Origin: Methylobacterium sp. AMS5
Lineage (GTDB): Bacteria; Pseudomonadota; Alphaproteobacteria; Rhizobiales; Beijerinckiaceae
Reading direction: 5' to 3'
Assembly: GCF_001542815.1 (NCBI RefSeq)
Contig: NZ_CP006992.1
Span: 3,229,501 to 3,293,500 of the forward strand
DNA length: 64,000 nucleotides
In this document: in pieces, positions 21,616-30,036 of the stretch
Layout of the letters: each line of letters opens with the position of its first letter
Numbering within the stretch: the stretch's first letter is position 1
Notes under the pieces: generated by a model
Told to the model about the DNA's origin: nothing
Databases searched by the model: none
The model's input: only the letters and a program-made list of their open reading frames with translations
Position numbers and translations under genes: made by a program

Positions 21616-22563
21616 TCAGGCCGCCGCCCGGTCACCGGAATGGCCGCCGGCCTCGGTCTTCAGCCATGCGGCGCCGCAGGCCTTGGCCAGCTCGCGCACG
21701 CGCAGAATGTAGCTCTGACGCTCGGTGACCGAGATCACGCCGCGGGCGTCGAGCAGGTTGAAGACGTGGCTCGCCTTGATGCACTGGTCGTAGGCCGGCT
21801 GCACGATGCGGTGGTGCGCGCCCTCGCTCTCGGGGGCGCCGGCTTCGAGGTAGAGGCGGCAGGCCTTCTCCGCGTCGGCGAAGTGGCGGAACAGCATCGC
21901 CGTGTCCGCGGCCTCGAAGTTGTGCCGCGAATATTCCTGCTCGGCCTGAAGGAAGACGTCGCCGTAGGTGACCTTCTCGTCACCCTCGCCGCCGTTGAAA
22001 TTGAGATCGTAGACGTTCTCGACGCCCTGCACGTACATCGCGAGGCGTTCCAGGCCGTAGGTCAGCTCGCCGGCGACCGGCGCGCATTCGAAGCCTGCGA
22101 CCTGCTGGAAGTAGGTGAACTGACTCACCTCCATCCCGTCGCACCAGCACTCCCAGCCCAGCCCCCAGGCGCCGAGCGTCGGGCTCTCCCAATCGTCCTC
22201 GACGAAGCGGATGTCGTGGAGCTTGAGATCGACGCCGATCGCCTCCAGCGAGGCAAGGTAGAGCTCTTGAAGGTTCGGCGGGTTCGGCTTCAGGATCACC
22301 TGAAACTGGTAGTAGTGCTGCAGCCGGTTCGGGTTCTCGCCGTAGCGCCCATCCTTCGGCCGCCGGGAGGGCTGCACATAGGCCGCCTTCCAGGGCTTCG
22401 GGCCAAGGGCCCGCAGGGTCGTGGCCGGATGGAAGGTGCCGGCGCCGACCTCCATGTCGTAGGGCTGGAGGATCACGCAACCCTTGGCCGCCCAGAAGCG
22501 CTGCAGGGTGAGGATCAGGCCCTGGAACGAGCGTGTGGGCGAAAGGTCGGCGTCGCTCGGCAT
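21616..22563 (-). CDS. glyQ: Glycine-tRNA ligase alpha subunit
   Basis: 315 aa from the ATG at 22563 ([20 protein letters not shown]); the open frame extends 21 codons more but normal GlyQ starts at this point. Diagnostic blocks: [57 protein letters not shown] and [11 protein letters not shown]. This is the catalytic class II subunit that charges tRNA-Gly together with GlyS. Confidence 0.97.
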   Translation of the reverse strand: MPSDADLSPTRSFQGLILTLQRFWAAKGCVILQPYDMEVGAGTFHPATTLRALGPKPWKAAYVQPSRRPKDGRYGENPNRLQHYYQFQVILKPNPPNLQELYLASLEAIGVDLKLHDIRFVEDDWESPTLGAWGLGWECWCDGMEVSQFTYFQQVAGFECAPVAGELTYGLERLAMYVQGVENVYDLNFNGGEGDEKVTYGDVFLQAEQEYSRHNFEAADTAMLFRHFADAEKACRLYLEAGAPESEGAHHRIVQPAYDQCIKASHVFNLLDARGVISVTERQSYILRVRELAKACGAAWLKTEAGGHSGDRAAA

Positions 22564-22656
22564 GGATGGTCCGACAGGAGGGAAGTTGCCGGACCGTTTA
22601 AGAGCGGGGGGCGGGGTGTCAAGCAAGCTGCTGCCGACTCCGCCCCCGTAATCCTC

Positions 22657-22815
22657 TTAGGCCCGGGGGGCGGAGCGGGTGAAGTTCCGCTTGGCCGTCC
22701 GGTCCTTCGGCACGGCCTGGATCGCCGGCTTGTCCGCCAGCAACTGCTTCACGCGGTCGTTGAAGTCGGTCGCTGACACGGGGCGTGCGCCCCCCTTATC
22801 CGAAGAATAAGCCAT
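22657..22815 (-). CDS. Small conserved-looking cytoplasmic protein, 52 aa
   Basis: ATG at 22815 with GCGGAG 8 nt upstream. Sequence MAYSSDKGGARPVSATDFND then a Lys/Arg-rich tail. No signal peptide or membrane segment. A short upstream extension of the frame has no coding features. Function unknown; coding status supported only by the ribosome binding site and composition. Confidence 0.5.
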   Translation of the reverse strand: MAYSSDKGGARPVSATDFNDRVKQLLADKPAIQAVPKDRTAKRNFTRSAPRA

Positions 22816-23064
22816 ATCGGTCTCCGCAAAACGCCCAAAGCACGGGATTGCGCGGAGGGTCTCCTTCATATGGGACGCCGGCCGGCATTTACGAGGCCAG
22901 AGGCCGAACGGGGCCGGCGGCGATGCCCCGGTGCGCCCCGGCACATCATTTTGCAGATCGCGGTCGCATCGCGGGAACGGCAAAGGTTTCTGCCAAGTTA
23001 AGCCCCCAAATGAACAGCCACGCTCCCGCCCTCGCGGTGAGCGGTTAACACTTTCGGACAGATC

Positions 23065-23307
23065 ATGCGCACGGGTTTGACTGTTTTCGCCGCCCTCGTC
23101 GCGGCCTCGCTCGTCACCACATCGCTCATGATGGGCGCCTCGAACGCTTTCGCCACGCAGGATGGCAGCGGCATCGTCGAGAAGACGGTGGCAGTCACGC
23201 CCGTCGAGATCGCGCCGGTTGCCACCATGCCGGCCGCCGAGACCTGCGCCCGCAAGGTCCGGGTGGTCTATTCCGGCTATGCCGCCCCGGCCGGCTGCGC
23301 GCGCTGA
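23065..23307 (+). CDS. Small exported protein, 80 aa
   Basis: ATG at 23065. Residues 1-31 are a signal peptide (MRTGLTVFAALVAASLVTT, ending SNAFA). The mature part is about 50 residues with two cysteines, at ETCARKVRVVYSGYAAPAGC, spaced for a possible disulphide. It converges with the TetR gene. Function unknown. Confidence 0.6.
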   Translation: MRTGLTVFAALVAASLVTTSLMMGASNAFATQDGSGIVEKTVAVTPVEIAPVATMPAAETCARKVRVVYSGYAAPAGCAR

Positions 23308-23319
23308 GCTGAAAACGGC

Positions 23320-23883
23320 TCAGGGGTGGGCGAGGCATCGCGCCCGCAATCCCGCCAGGATCCGCTCGAACACGTCCGGCCGGTCGAGGGCGCGGGCCAG
23401 CACCACCGCCCCCTGGATGCCGCCGACGGCCTCTTCGGCGAGCATGCCGGCCGACGCCGAGGAATGTCCCGCTCGTTCCAGCGCCTCGGCAAGGGCTTCG
23501 ACCCAACGGGCGAAGTAGTCTCTGAGACGGCCCGCGAAACGGTCGCGGGCATCGCTCAGGCTCAGGGCCCCGACGAGGCAGACCCGGCGGCCGGAGCGGA
23601 AATAGTCGGCGACCGTCGCAAACATTGCCGCCACGGCCGCCGCGGGGTCTTCCGCCTCCCGCAGGAGGCGGAAGACGTTGGCCTCGAACCAGCCGTCGAT
23701 CTCGGCGAGCACGGCGCCTGCCATCTCCTCCTTCCCGCCGGGAAAGAAGTGGTAGAGGCTGCCCTTGCCGAGACCCGTCGCCTTCGAGATCAGCGACAGG
23801 CTCGCGCCCTCGTAGCCGTGCTCGCGAAAGACCTCCGCGAGCATCGGCAGCACGTCGGACCGTTCGGCGACGGTACGGGCCAC
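23320..23883 (-). CDS. TetR/AcrR-family transcriptional regulator
   Basis: 187 aa from a GTG. Residues 8-50 hold the TetR helix-turn-helix (VFREHGYEGASLSLISKATG then LGKGSLYHFFPGGKEEM); the rest is the all-helical ligand/dimer domain, resembling the YxaF/AcuR-like branch. It starts 3 bp after the stop of the DUF1348 gene, so the two form an operon, and it probably represses this operon through the palindrome at 24382-24399. Confidence 0.88.
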   Translation of the reverse strand: MARTVAERSDVLPMLAEVFREHGYEGASLSLISKATGLGKGSLYHFFPGGKEEMAGAVLAEIDGWFEANVFRLLREAEDPAAAVAAMFATVADYFRSGRRVCLVGALSLSDARDRFAGRLRDYFARWVEALAEALERAGHSSASAGMLAEEAVGGIQGAVVLARALDRPDVFERILAGLRARCLAHP

Positions 23884-23886
23884 GCC

Positions 23887-24351
23887 CTACAGCCCCAGAT
23901 CGCTCAAGGACGGGTGGTCGTCGGGGCGGCGGCCGAGCGGCCAGTGATACTTCCGGTCAGCTTCCGTGATCGGCAGATCGTTGATGGAGGCGATCCGGCG
24001 ACGCATCAGGCCCGCCTCGTCGAACTCCCAGTTCTCGTTGCCATAGGAACGGAACCATTGGCCGCTGTCGTCGCGCCACTCATAGGCGAAGCGCACGGCG
24101 ATCCGGTTGCCCTGATGCGCCCAGACTTCCTTGATCAACCGGTACTCCAACTCACGCGCCCACTTGCGGCGCAGGAACGCGGCGATTTCCTCGCGCCCCT
24201 TCACGAACTCCGCGCGGTTCCGCCAGACGCTATCGGTGGTGTAGGCGAGGGCGACGCGCTCCGGGTCGCGGCTGTTCCAGGCGTCCTCCGCCATGCGCGC
24301 CTTCTGCGCAGCGGTCTCGTCGGTGAAGGGCGGAAGCGGGGGGCGCGACAT
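23887..24351 (-). CDS. DUF1348 / NTF2-like protein
   Basis: 154 aa. DUF1348 signature blocks: [68 protein letters not shown] and a C-terminal [17 protein letters not shown]. The fold is an NTF2-like cone; many members sit beside TetR regulators in solvent- or electrophile-response operons, but no reaction is established. It is first gene of a two-gene operon with the TetR gene downstream. Confidence 0.85.
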   Translation of the reverse strand: MSRPPLPPFTDETAAQKARMAEDAWNSRDPERVALAYTTDSVWRNRAEFVKGREEIAAFLRRKWARELEYRLIKEVWAHQGNRIAVRFAYEWRDDSGQWFRSYGNENWEFDEAGLMRRRIASINDLPITEADRKYHWPLGRRPDDHPSLSDLGL

Positions 24352-24381
24352 GGCGGACCTTTCTTGACTGATAGGTACGAC

Positions 24382-24399
24382 TTGAACCGATCGGTACAA
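24382..24399. promoter_or_regulatory. Probable TetR operator
   Basis: The 18-bp sequence TTGAACCGATCGGTACAA is a near-perfect palindrome with core ACCGATCGGT (24386-24395). A second GATAGGTAC half-site lies at about 24370-24378. It is 31-48 bp upstream of the DUF1348 start, where a promoter would be, in an operon that encodes a TetR repressor. Confidence 0.7.
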
Positions 24400-24603
24400 T
24401 AATCTGCATTCGCTGACAAGCCTTGGCCCAAGGGCACGCCACGGCCTCTGTTGCCAACCCCGACCAGAGCCGACTTCAGGCGCCTCCAAACAGACAAATC
24501 GGATCAAAAAGCCAGTCCATCCACCACTGCGCAGGACTATAACAGATTAGTTACGAGCTTCCGGCCATAATATCGGCGAGACCACTGCACACTCGGGACC
24601 CGC

Positions 24604-25650
24604 ATGTTCGGAGCACTCCGCCTCTTTCTGGCTATCACGGTAATCCTGAGCCACTTCGCCGGAGACGTGTACTATAAGCATTTCGGCTACTATGCCGTCC
24701 GCGTCTTCTTCATTCTGTCCGGTTTTGCCATCACGGCCGCGTTGAATGAGGTCTACGCCTTCGACTTGAAGCGATTCTGGGCGAACCGCGCGCTGCGTCT
24801 GCTGCCGCTCTACTATCTGGTCCTGATGGCGACGCTCGCCACCATTCTGGTCCTGCCGATCGAGACGGCCCGGTTCACGAGCGACTGGGCGGCCCCGAAC
24901 CTCAACGAACTGTGGCTCAATCTCGCCCTGCTGCCGATGATGAATTGGGCTCACGCGTTCCGCGTCGTCATGCCGGCGTGGTCCATCGCGGTCGAAATCC
25001 TGATGTACATCTACCTCGCGCTCGGATGCGCGCGCCGGAAATCCTACGCCGCCCTGATGTTCGCAGCCGCAGTCGCATTCCATACCCTGAGCTTCCTCGA
25101 TGAAAGCGGCTGGGACATCCGCTACTTCAGTCCGCATTCCGCGGCCCTGGGCTTCTCGATCGGTGCCCTGATCTACTTCCAGCGCAGGGAAAACCGGCTG
25201 AGGGTCCCGCCCCGGGCGATCCTTCCCCTGCTGCTGCTGTGGCTGGCCAACACGGTCGGCGGCGGCTGGATTCTCTCCGACGACTACGCCCGACTCGAAG
25301 GGTTCTATCTCAACAGCATCATCGGCGCCGCTCTCATTGCCGCCCTCGCGGACTGGCGCCCGGCGGCGGTGTTGCAGGCCCTGGACCGATATCTGGGTGA
25401 GTTGGCCTACCCCGCCTTCCTGTCCCATTGGCTGGTCGGCTTCGCCGTGGCACTGGCCTTCTTCGGGACCGACGCGCGGGGAACCGGCTTCGCGCTCGCC
25501 GCGATCCTCGCCTCGCTGGTGGTCGCCACCTTCATGGCGGCCTTGAACGAGCGCTGGGTCGAGCCCCTGCGCCGAAAGATTCGGCGAGGAGAGAAGGTCA
25601 CCCAATCACCTTTACCCGATACTCGGGACCTCGGCGCAGCCGGGGCGTAG
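24604..25650 (+). CDS. Acyltransferase 3 family membrane protein
   Basis: 348 aa with about 10 membrane helices. The family marks are present: RLFLAITVILSHF with Arg6 and His17, VRVFFILSGFAIT, RFWANRALRLLPLYYLVL and the late LGELAYPAFLSHWLVGF. These enzymes O-acylate sugars of lipopolysaccharide, capsule or exopolysaccharide at the membrane; acceptor unknown. Divergent from the DUF1348-TetR operon and slightly lower in GC at its start, which may mean transfer. Confidence 0.85.
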   Translation: MFGALRLFLAITVILSHFAGDVYYKHFGYYAVRVFFILSGFAITAALNEVYAFDLKRFWANRALRLLPLYYLVLMATLATILVLPIETARFTSDWAAPNLNELWLNLALLPMMNWAHAFRVVMPAWSIAVEILMYIYLALGCARRKSYAALMFAAAVAFHTLSFLDESGWDIRYFSPHSAALGFSIGALIYFQRRENRLRVPPRAILPLLLLWLANTVGGGWILSDDYARLEGFYLNSIIGAALIAALADWRPAAVLQALDRYLGELAYPAFLSHWLVGFAVALAFFGTDARGTGFALAAILASLVVATFMAALNERWVEPLRRKIRRGEKVTQSPLPDTRDLGAAGA

Positions 25651-25702
25651 AAGCACCACCCCGGCGGGCGGTCGTCCGGGACAGACCGGCGGGATCGTTC
25701 GC

Positions 25703-26563
25703 TTAAAGGCCCAATCGCGCCCAGGCGGCACGCTCCTCCACCGCCGCGATCAGCGCATCGGGGAGTCCGGCGGCCGTCTGGCCCGGACCGGCGCGGCGGA
25801 GCAGGCGGGCGAGCCAGGAACCGCGATTCTCGGCCACGAGCCGCAGGTCGACCTTCTCGCCGTAGCGGGCGCGCAGGGTGCCGCGCAGGTCGCCGAGCGC
25901 ATCGACGAGGCCGAGATCGAGCGCCTGCCGCCCGGTCCAGACCGCGCCGGTGAACAGATCGCGGCTGGCGTCGAGCATCGGCCGGCGCTCGCGTACGAGG
26001 CCGGAGAACAGGGCCTGCACGTCGGCCTGGATCTCCTTCAGCCGGGCGATGTCCTGCGGGTTTTCCGGGCGGAACGGGTCGAGCATCGCCTTCGCCTCGC
26101 CCTGGGTGTGGACGCGGCGATCGATGCCGATGCGCTCGATCAGCCGGTCGAAACCGAAACCGGCCGAGACCACGCCGATGGAGCCGACGAGCGAGGCGGG
26201 ATCGGCGACGATCTCGTCGGCGGCGCAGGCGATCATGTAGCCGCCGGAGGCCGCGGCATCCTCCACGAAGGCGAAGACCTTGATCTCCTTCTCCACCGCC
26301 AGCGCCCGGATGCGCCGGTAGATCAGGTGCGACTGCACCGGCGATCCGCCGGGGGAATTGATGACGAGCGCCACCGCCGACAGGCCCGGCATGGTGAAGG
26401 CACGCTCCAGGCTCGGCGCCACCGTGCCGATGGAAAGGCCCGGCCGGATCGGCGAGACGGCACCGATCGCCCCGCTCAGACGCACCACGGCGACCCGCGC
26501 CGGGGTCTCACGGAAGCGGCGGGGCAGGAGGCGGCGCATCCAGGTCGGGACGGTCAGCGGCAT
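25703..26563 (-). CDS. S49 family serine peptidase (SohB/SppA-like)
   Basis: 286 aa, the short one-domain form. Catalytic Ser106 is in DAAASGGYMIACAADEI and the general base Lys158 in GEAKAMLDPF. VINSPGGSPVQSHLIYRRI is the substrate-binding block. The N-terminal segment is amphipathic rather than a full membrane helix, so membrane attachment is uncertain. These enzymes cut residual signal peptides or membrane proteins. Neighbours trmN6-like, DUF2007 and ispB make a block common in related alphaproteobacteria. Confidence 0.86.
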   Translation of the reverse strand: MPLTVPTWMRRLLPRRFRETPARVAVVRLSGAIGAVSPIRPGLSIGTVAPSLERAFTMPGLSAVALVINSPGGSPVQSHLIYRRIRALAVEKEIKVFAFVEDAAASGGYMIACAADEIVADPASLVGSIGVVSAGFGFDRLIERIGIDRRVHTQGEAKAMLDPFRPENPQDIARLKEIQADVQALFSGLVRERRPMLDASRDLFTGAVWTGRQALDLGLVDALGDLRGTLRARYGEKVDLRLVAENRGSWLARLLRRAGPGQTAAGLPDALIAAVEERAAWARLGL

Positions 26564-26609
26564 GGCGGCCTTATTTTTCAGAACGCGCAGGTGCGCAGCT
26601 TCCTAAAAC

Positions 26610-26708
26610 GCATTCCGACGAAGGGGTCACCGGCTCATCGAAAGAATGCACGTCAAAACAAGGGGCCGGAGACACCGACCCGATGCAATGGGGTCGGATA
26701 CGGCTCCA
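26610..26708. repeat. Repeat family B, copy 1
   Basis: About 99 bp that align over most of their length with 56175-56272. Shared blocks: GCATTCCGACGAAG, TCGAAAGAATGC, CGTCAAAACAA, GATGCAATG and GGTCGGATACGGCTC. The left end is less conserved here. It lies between the S49 peptidase start and the trmN6-like stop. Confidence 0.88.
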
Positions 26709-26789
26709 TGGGGCAGGTTCGTTCTCCGTTAGCAGGACGCCGCCGGCCGATCCATTGCGGCGGGCGCCCGCTTCGGCCGCGATCCGGCT

Positions 26790-27542
26790 TCACGGCGCCG
26801 GCCAGGGGTCACCTCGATGCAGCGCCTCGGCTTCCGGCGTGAAGCGCCCGGCCTCGTCCTGAAGCACCAGGGGCGGCAGCAGGCGAAACGGGGCGCGGCT
26901 GCCCTTCACCGCCGCGATCAGCACGCGGATCGCCGGTCGATCGGCCCGCCCATGAATTGGGCGGACGGCGCAATCGCCGAAGCGCCCGCGCAGGGCGTCG
27001 AGGCAGGCGGGCAGGGCATCCGCCCGGTGAATCAGGCCGAGCCGTCCGCCGGGGCGCAGCAGGTCGGCGCAGGTTCTCAGCCACAGATCGAGTCCGCCAG
27101 CCACGAAGCTGTGTGCCGAGGCTTTTTGCGGGACGAGGGAGGGGCGGTGTGCGCCCTCCTCGAAGAAGGGTGGGTTGGTCAGCACGATGTCGGCGCTGTC
27201 CGGCTCCAGGCCCGCCGCCCGGCGCTGCGCCCCCGGCGCGAGGATATCCGCCTCGATCACCGCGACACGCGCGTCGAGCCCGTTCGCCGAGGCATTTTGC
27301 CGGGCGAGGGCGACGAGTACGGGATCACGCTCGACCAGCACCACGCGGCCCGCCTCGGAGAGAAGTGCTGCTGCCAGCCCGACCGCGCCGGTCGCCGCGC
27401 CGAGGTCGTAGAGCGTGGCGCCCGGCGCGGGAGCCAGAAGGCGGGCGAGCAGCACCGCGTCTGTGCCGGCGCGGTGGGCGCCGCGGGGCGGCTGGCGCAG
27501 CCTCAGGCGACCGCCGAGGAAGGCATCCGGCTCGGCGCTCAC
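26790..27542 (-). CDS. Probable tRNA1(Val) adenine-N6 methyltransferase (TrmN6/YfiC-like)
   Basis: 250 aa SAM-dependent methyltransferase. DLGAATGAVGLAAALL (46-61) is the SAM motif I, ERDPVLVALARQNA the acidic loop, and NPPF at 123-126 marks an amino-group (adenine N6) methyltransferase. Family: modification of A37 in valine tRNA, or a related N6-methyltransferase. It is in an operon with DUF2007, 11 bp apart, in the ispB neighbourhood. Confidence 0.78.
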   Translation of the reverse strand: MSAEPDAFLGGRLRLRQPPRGAHRAGTDAVLLARLLAPAPGATLYDLGAATGAVGLAAALLSEAGRVVLVERDPVLVALARQNASANGLDARVAVIEADILAPGAQRRAAGLEPDSADIVLTNPPFFEEGAHRPSLVPQKASAHSFVAGGLDLWLRTCADLLRPGGRLGLIHRADALPACLDALRGRFGDCAVRPIHGRADRPAIRVLIAAVKGSRAPFRLLPPLVLQDEAGRFTPEAEALHRGDPWPAP

Positions 27543-27553
27543 GAGTGGCTCAC

Positions 27554-27781
27554 TCAGGGCGCGTCGCGCAGTTCGGCGGACAAGCCGGCATCGATCAGGA
27601 TGCGGCGGGCCTGCGGCGCATGGTCGTCGGGCACCAGCAGGCGCCGGCCGAACATGCCGATCGATCCTTCCAGCGCGCTCATATGCTCGTCGGCGACGAA
27701 GAGCGGGACGCCCGCCTCTTCCAAAAGCGAACGCGCGAAGCCGATCAGGACGATGTCGTTGCTGCGGATCAGTTCCTTCAC
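27554..27781 (-). CDS. DUF2007 small protein
   Basis: 75 aa from a GTG at 27781, chosen for AAGGA about 9 nt upstream. Typical short DUF2007 pattern: LIRSNDIVLIGFARSLLEEA, then FVADEHMSALEG and RRLLVPDDHAPQARRIL. Proposed role in signal-transducing or PII-like fold context; no activity known. First gene of the operon leading into the methyltransferase, divergent from ispB. Confidence 0.8.
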   Translation of the reverse strand: MKELIRSNDIVLIGFARSLLEEAGVPLFVADEHMSALEGSIGMFGRRLLVPDDHAPQARRILIDAGLSAELRDAP

Positions 27782-27983
27782 GGCATCGTCATCCTTTGCC
27801 GAAACCCCGCGGGGGGATCGCGCGGCCTCCCGGCTCGTAACATTGTCCACGCCCTGGCGCAGCCGTGCAGCCGTGCGGCACGACCGCGTGTTGCCCTGCC
27901 GCCGGCCCCGTGCGACAGGGGCAGCCGCGGGGCAGGGGTTCCGGCAGGATGCCGGTCGAGAGTTTTTCCGGAGGCATCGCGCT

Positions 27984-29006
27984 TTGGGCGTCGTCGTTAC
28001 CCTCGATGAAGGCCGCTCCGATCCGGAGGCCAGCCTCACCGATCTCGTGAGCCTCGTCGCGGCCGGGATGGAGCGGGTGAACGCGACCATCCTGTCGCGC
28101 ACCGGCTCCGATGTGGCGATGATCCCCGAGGTCGCCAACCACCTTATCGCGTCCGGCGGCAAGCGCCTGCGCCCGATCCTGACGCTCGCCTGCGCCGACT
28201 TGTGCCGCTACGGCAGCGGTGACGGCGCGGTGAAGCTCGCCGCCGCGGTCGAGTTCATGCACACCGCGACCCTCCTCCACGACGATGTGGTGGACGAGAG
28301 CGACATGCGCCGCGGGCGCGTCGCCGCCCGCATCAAGTGGGGCAACGAGGCGAGCGTGCTCGTCGGCGACTTCCTGCTCGGCCAAGCCTTCCGCATGATG
28401 GTCGAGGTCGGGAGCCTGCGCGCTCTCGACATCCTGTCGGCGGCGGCGACCGTCATCGCCGAGGGCGAGGTGATGCAGCTCACCGCCGCCAAGAACATCG
28501 AGACGAGCGAGGACGCGTATCTCGCCGTGATCCGCGGCAAGACCGCGGAGCTGTTCGCGGCGGCCTGCGAAGTCGGCCCGGTGCTTGCCGGACGGCCGGA
28601 ATCCGAGCAGGCGGCCTGCCGCGCCTACGGCATGAACCTTGGCATCGCGTTCCAGCTCATCGACGATGTGCTCGATTACGGCGGCACCAGCGCGGCCCTG
28701 GGCAAGAATGTCGGCGACGATTTCCGCGAGGGCAAGATCACCCTGCCGATCGTGCTGGCGCTCCGCCGCGGATCGGACGAGGAGCGCGCCTTCTGGCGCC
28801 GCACCCTCGAACGCGAGGATCGGGCGGAGGGCGATCTCCAGCAGGCCCTCGCCATCCTGAGCCACCATCGCGCCCTGGACGACACGATCGCGCGGGCGCG
28901 CCACTACGGCGATCAGGCCCGCGCGGCGCTGGAGCCTTTCCCGCAGGGGCCGATAAAGGCCGCCCTGCTGCAGGTGGTCGATTTCTGCATCGCCCGGGCG
29001 CACTGA
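27984..29006 (+). CDS. ispB: Octaprenyl (polyprenyl) diphosphate synthase
   Basis: 340 aa from a TTG at 27984 with GGAGG about 8 nt upstream; the frame is open far upstream but that part is antisense to the methyltransferase and has no protein features. Two aspartate-rich motifs are complete: DDVVD (100-104) and DDVLD (227-231), with GGKRLRP near residue 58-64. It elongates isoprenoid diphosphates by adding IPP, making the side chain of ubiquinone. Chain length is not certain from sequence, but a quinone-length product is expected in this group. Confidence 0.93.
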   Translation: MGVVVTLDEGRSDPEASLTDLVSLVAAGMERVNATILSRTGSDVAMIPEVANHLIASGGKRLRPILTLACADLCRYGSGDGAVKLAAAVEFMHTATLLHDDVVDESDMRRGRVAARIKWGNEASVLVGDFLLGQAFRMMVEVGSLRALDILSAAATVIAEGEVMQLTAAKNIETSEDAYLAVIRGKTAELFAAACEVGPVLAGRPESEQAACRAYGMNLGIAFQLIDDVLDYGGTSAALGKNVGDDFREGKITLPIVLALRRGSDEERAFWRRTLEREDRAEGDLQQALAILSHHRALDDTIARARHYGDQARAALEPFPQGPIKAALLQVVDFCIARAH

Positions 29007-29024
29007 GCGCCCCTAGCCGACGGA

Positions 29025-29900
29025 TCAGGCGAGCCGCGTCGGCTCGACCCACCAATCCGGCCGCGCCGCGCGGATCGCTCCGGCCGCCGCTTCCGCCGCC
29101 CCGTCGTCGGAAAAAATCGCGAACACGGTGGCCCCGGAGCCCGACATCCGCGCAAGCCGGCACCCGGCCCGAGCCCGCAGCAACGCCAGGGCCTCGCCGA
29201 TCACGGGGGCGACGCTAAGGGCCGGCGCTTCGAGATCGTTGCGGGCCGGCGCGATGGCGCCGAGCACGGCGTCCGCATCGAGGCCAGACCGGACGACCGG
29301 ATGCTCCGCCCCGTCGAGCCGCTGACCGACCGCGAGGCCGAGTGCCTTGAAGACCGGCGCGGTCGCGACCGGCACGCCGGGATTGACCAGCACCGCCGGC
29401 AGCGATGCGAGGCCGAGCACCGGCCCGATCTCCTCACCCGCTCCGCGCATCATCCGCCCCCGCGGATCGAGGCAGACCGGCACGTCGGCGCCGGTCGCCC
29501 GGGCCGCGGCGATCACGGCCGGGTGGTCGAGGGAAAGCCCATTCGACTCCGCGAGCAACCGCAGGGCGGCGGCGGCATCCGACGATCCGCCGCCGATCCC
29601 GGCCGCGACGGGGAGTTGCTTGTGGAGGCGGAACGCACCGAGCCTCAGGCCGCCCACGCCCGCGGCGAGGTGGCGGGCGGCGCGCAGGACGAGGTTGTCG
29701 TCGAGCGGTCCGGCCGGCCCGGCGGTGGGGCCGGAGATATCCAGCGACAGATCAGGACCCGGCACCAGCTCCAGCGTGTCGGCCACATCGGCGAAGGCCA
29801 CGAGGCTCTCCAGCGCATGGTAGCCGTCGCCGGGCCGGCGGCCGAGGATGTGCAGGGTCAGGTTGATCTTGGCCGGAGCGCGGGTGGTGAGGACGGACAC
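29025..29900 (-). CDS. ispE: 4-diphosphocytidyl-2-C-methyl-D-erythritol kinase
   Basis: 291 aa from the GTG at 29900. GHMP-kinase motifs: [22 protein letters not shown] at the start, ATP-binding [17 protein letters not shown], and the C-terminal [14 protein letters not shown]. It phosphorylates CDP-methylerythritol in the MEP pathway that feeds IspB. It converges with ispB with 18 bp between stops. Confidence 0.95.
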   Translation of the reverse strand: MSVLTTRAPAKINLTLHILGRRPGDGYHALESLVAFADVADTLELVPGPDLSLDISGPTAGPAGPLDDNLVLRAARHLAAGVGGLRLGAFRLHKQLPVAAGIGGGSSDAAAALRLLAESNGLSLDHPAVIAAARATGADVPVCLDPRGRMMRGAGEEIGPVLGLASLPAVLVNPGVPVATAPVFKALGLAVGQRLDGAEHPVVRSGLDADAVLGAIAPARNDLEAPALSVAPVIGEALALLRARAGCRLARMSGSGATVFAIFSDDGAAEAAAGAIRAARPDWWVEPTRLA

Positions 29901-30009
29901 AGGAGCTCTCGGCCGATGAGGCAGGGGACGGGCACTGCCATAGGGGGAGCCTTCCCGACGAGCAAGGCGGTTGGCACCGGCCCGCAGCAGCCAACGGGCT
30001 GACGGTCGC

Positions 30010-30036
30010 GCGCCCGTCTTTCGGGGCGATGTTCTA
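30010..30036. repeat. Hairpin repeat family A, remnant
   Basis: Only the right arm remains: CGTCTTTCGGGGCGATGTTCTAG, matching the end of the full copies (CTTTCGGGACGATGCTCTAG) with three or four differences. Its terminal CTA (30034-30036) is the TAG stop of the porin gene. Confidence 0.65.

Noticed and set aside
26817..27983. Long upstream extension of the ispB frame
   Set aside because: Overlaps the methyltransferase and DUF2007 genes on the other strand; homologous protein starts only at about 27984, where a ribosome site precedes a TTG.
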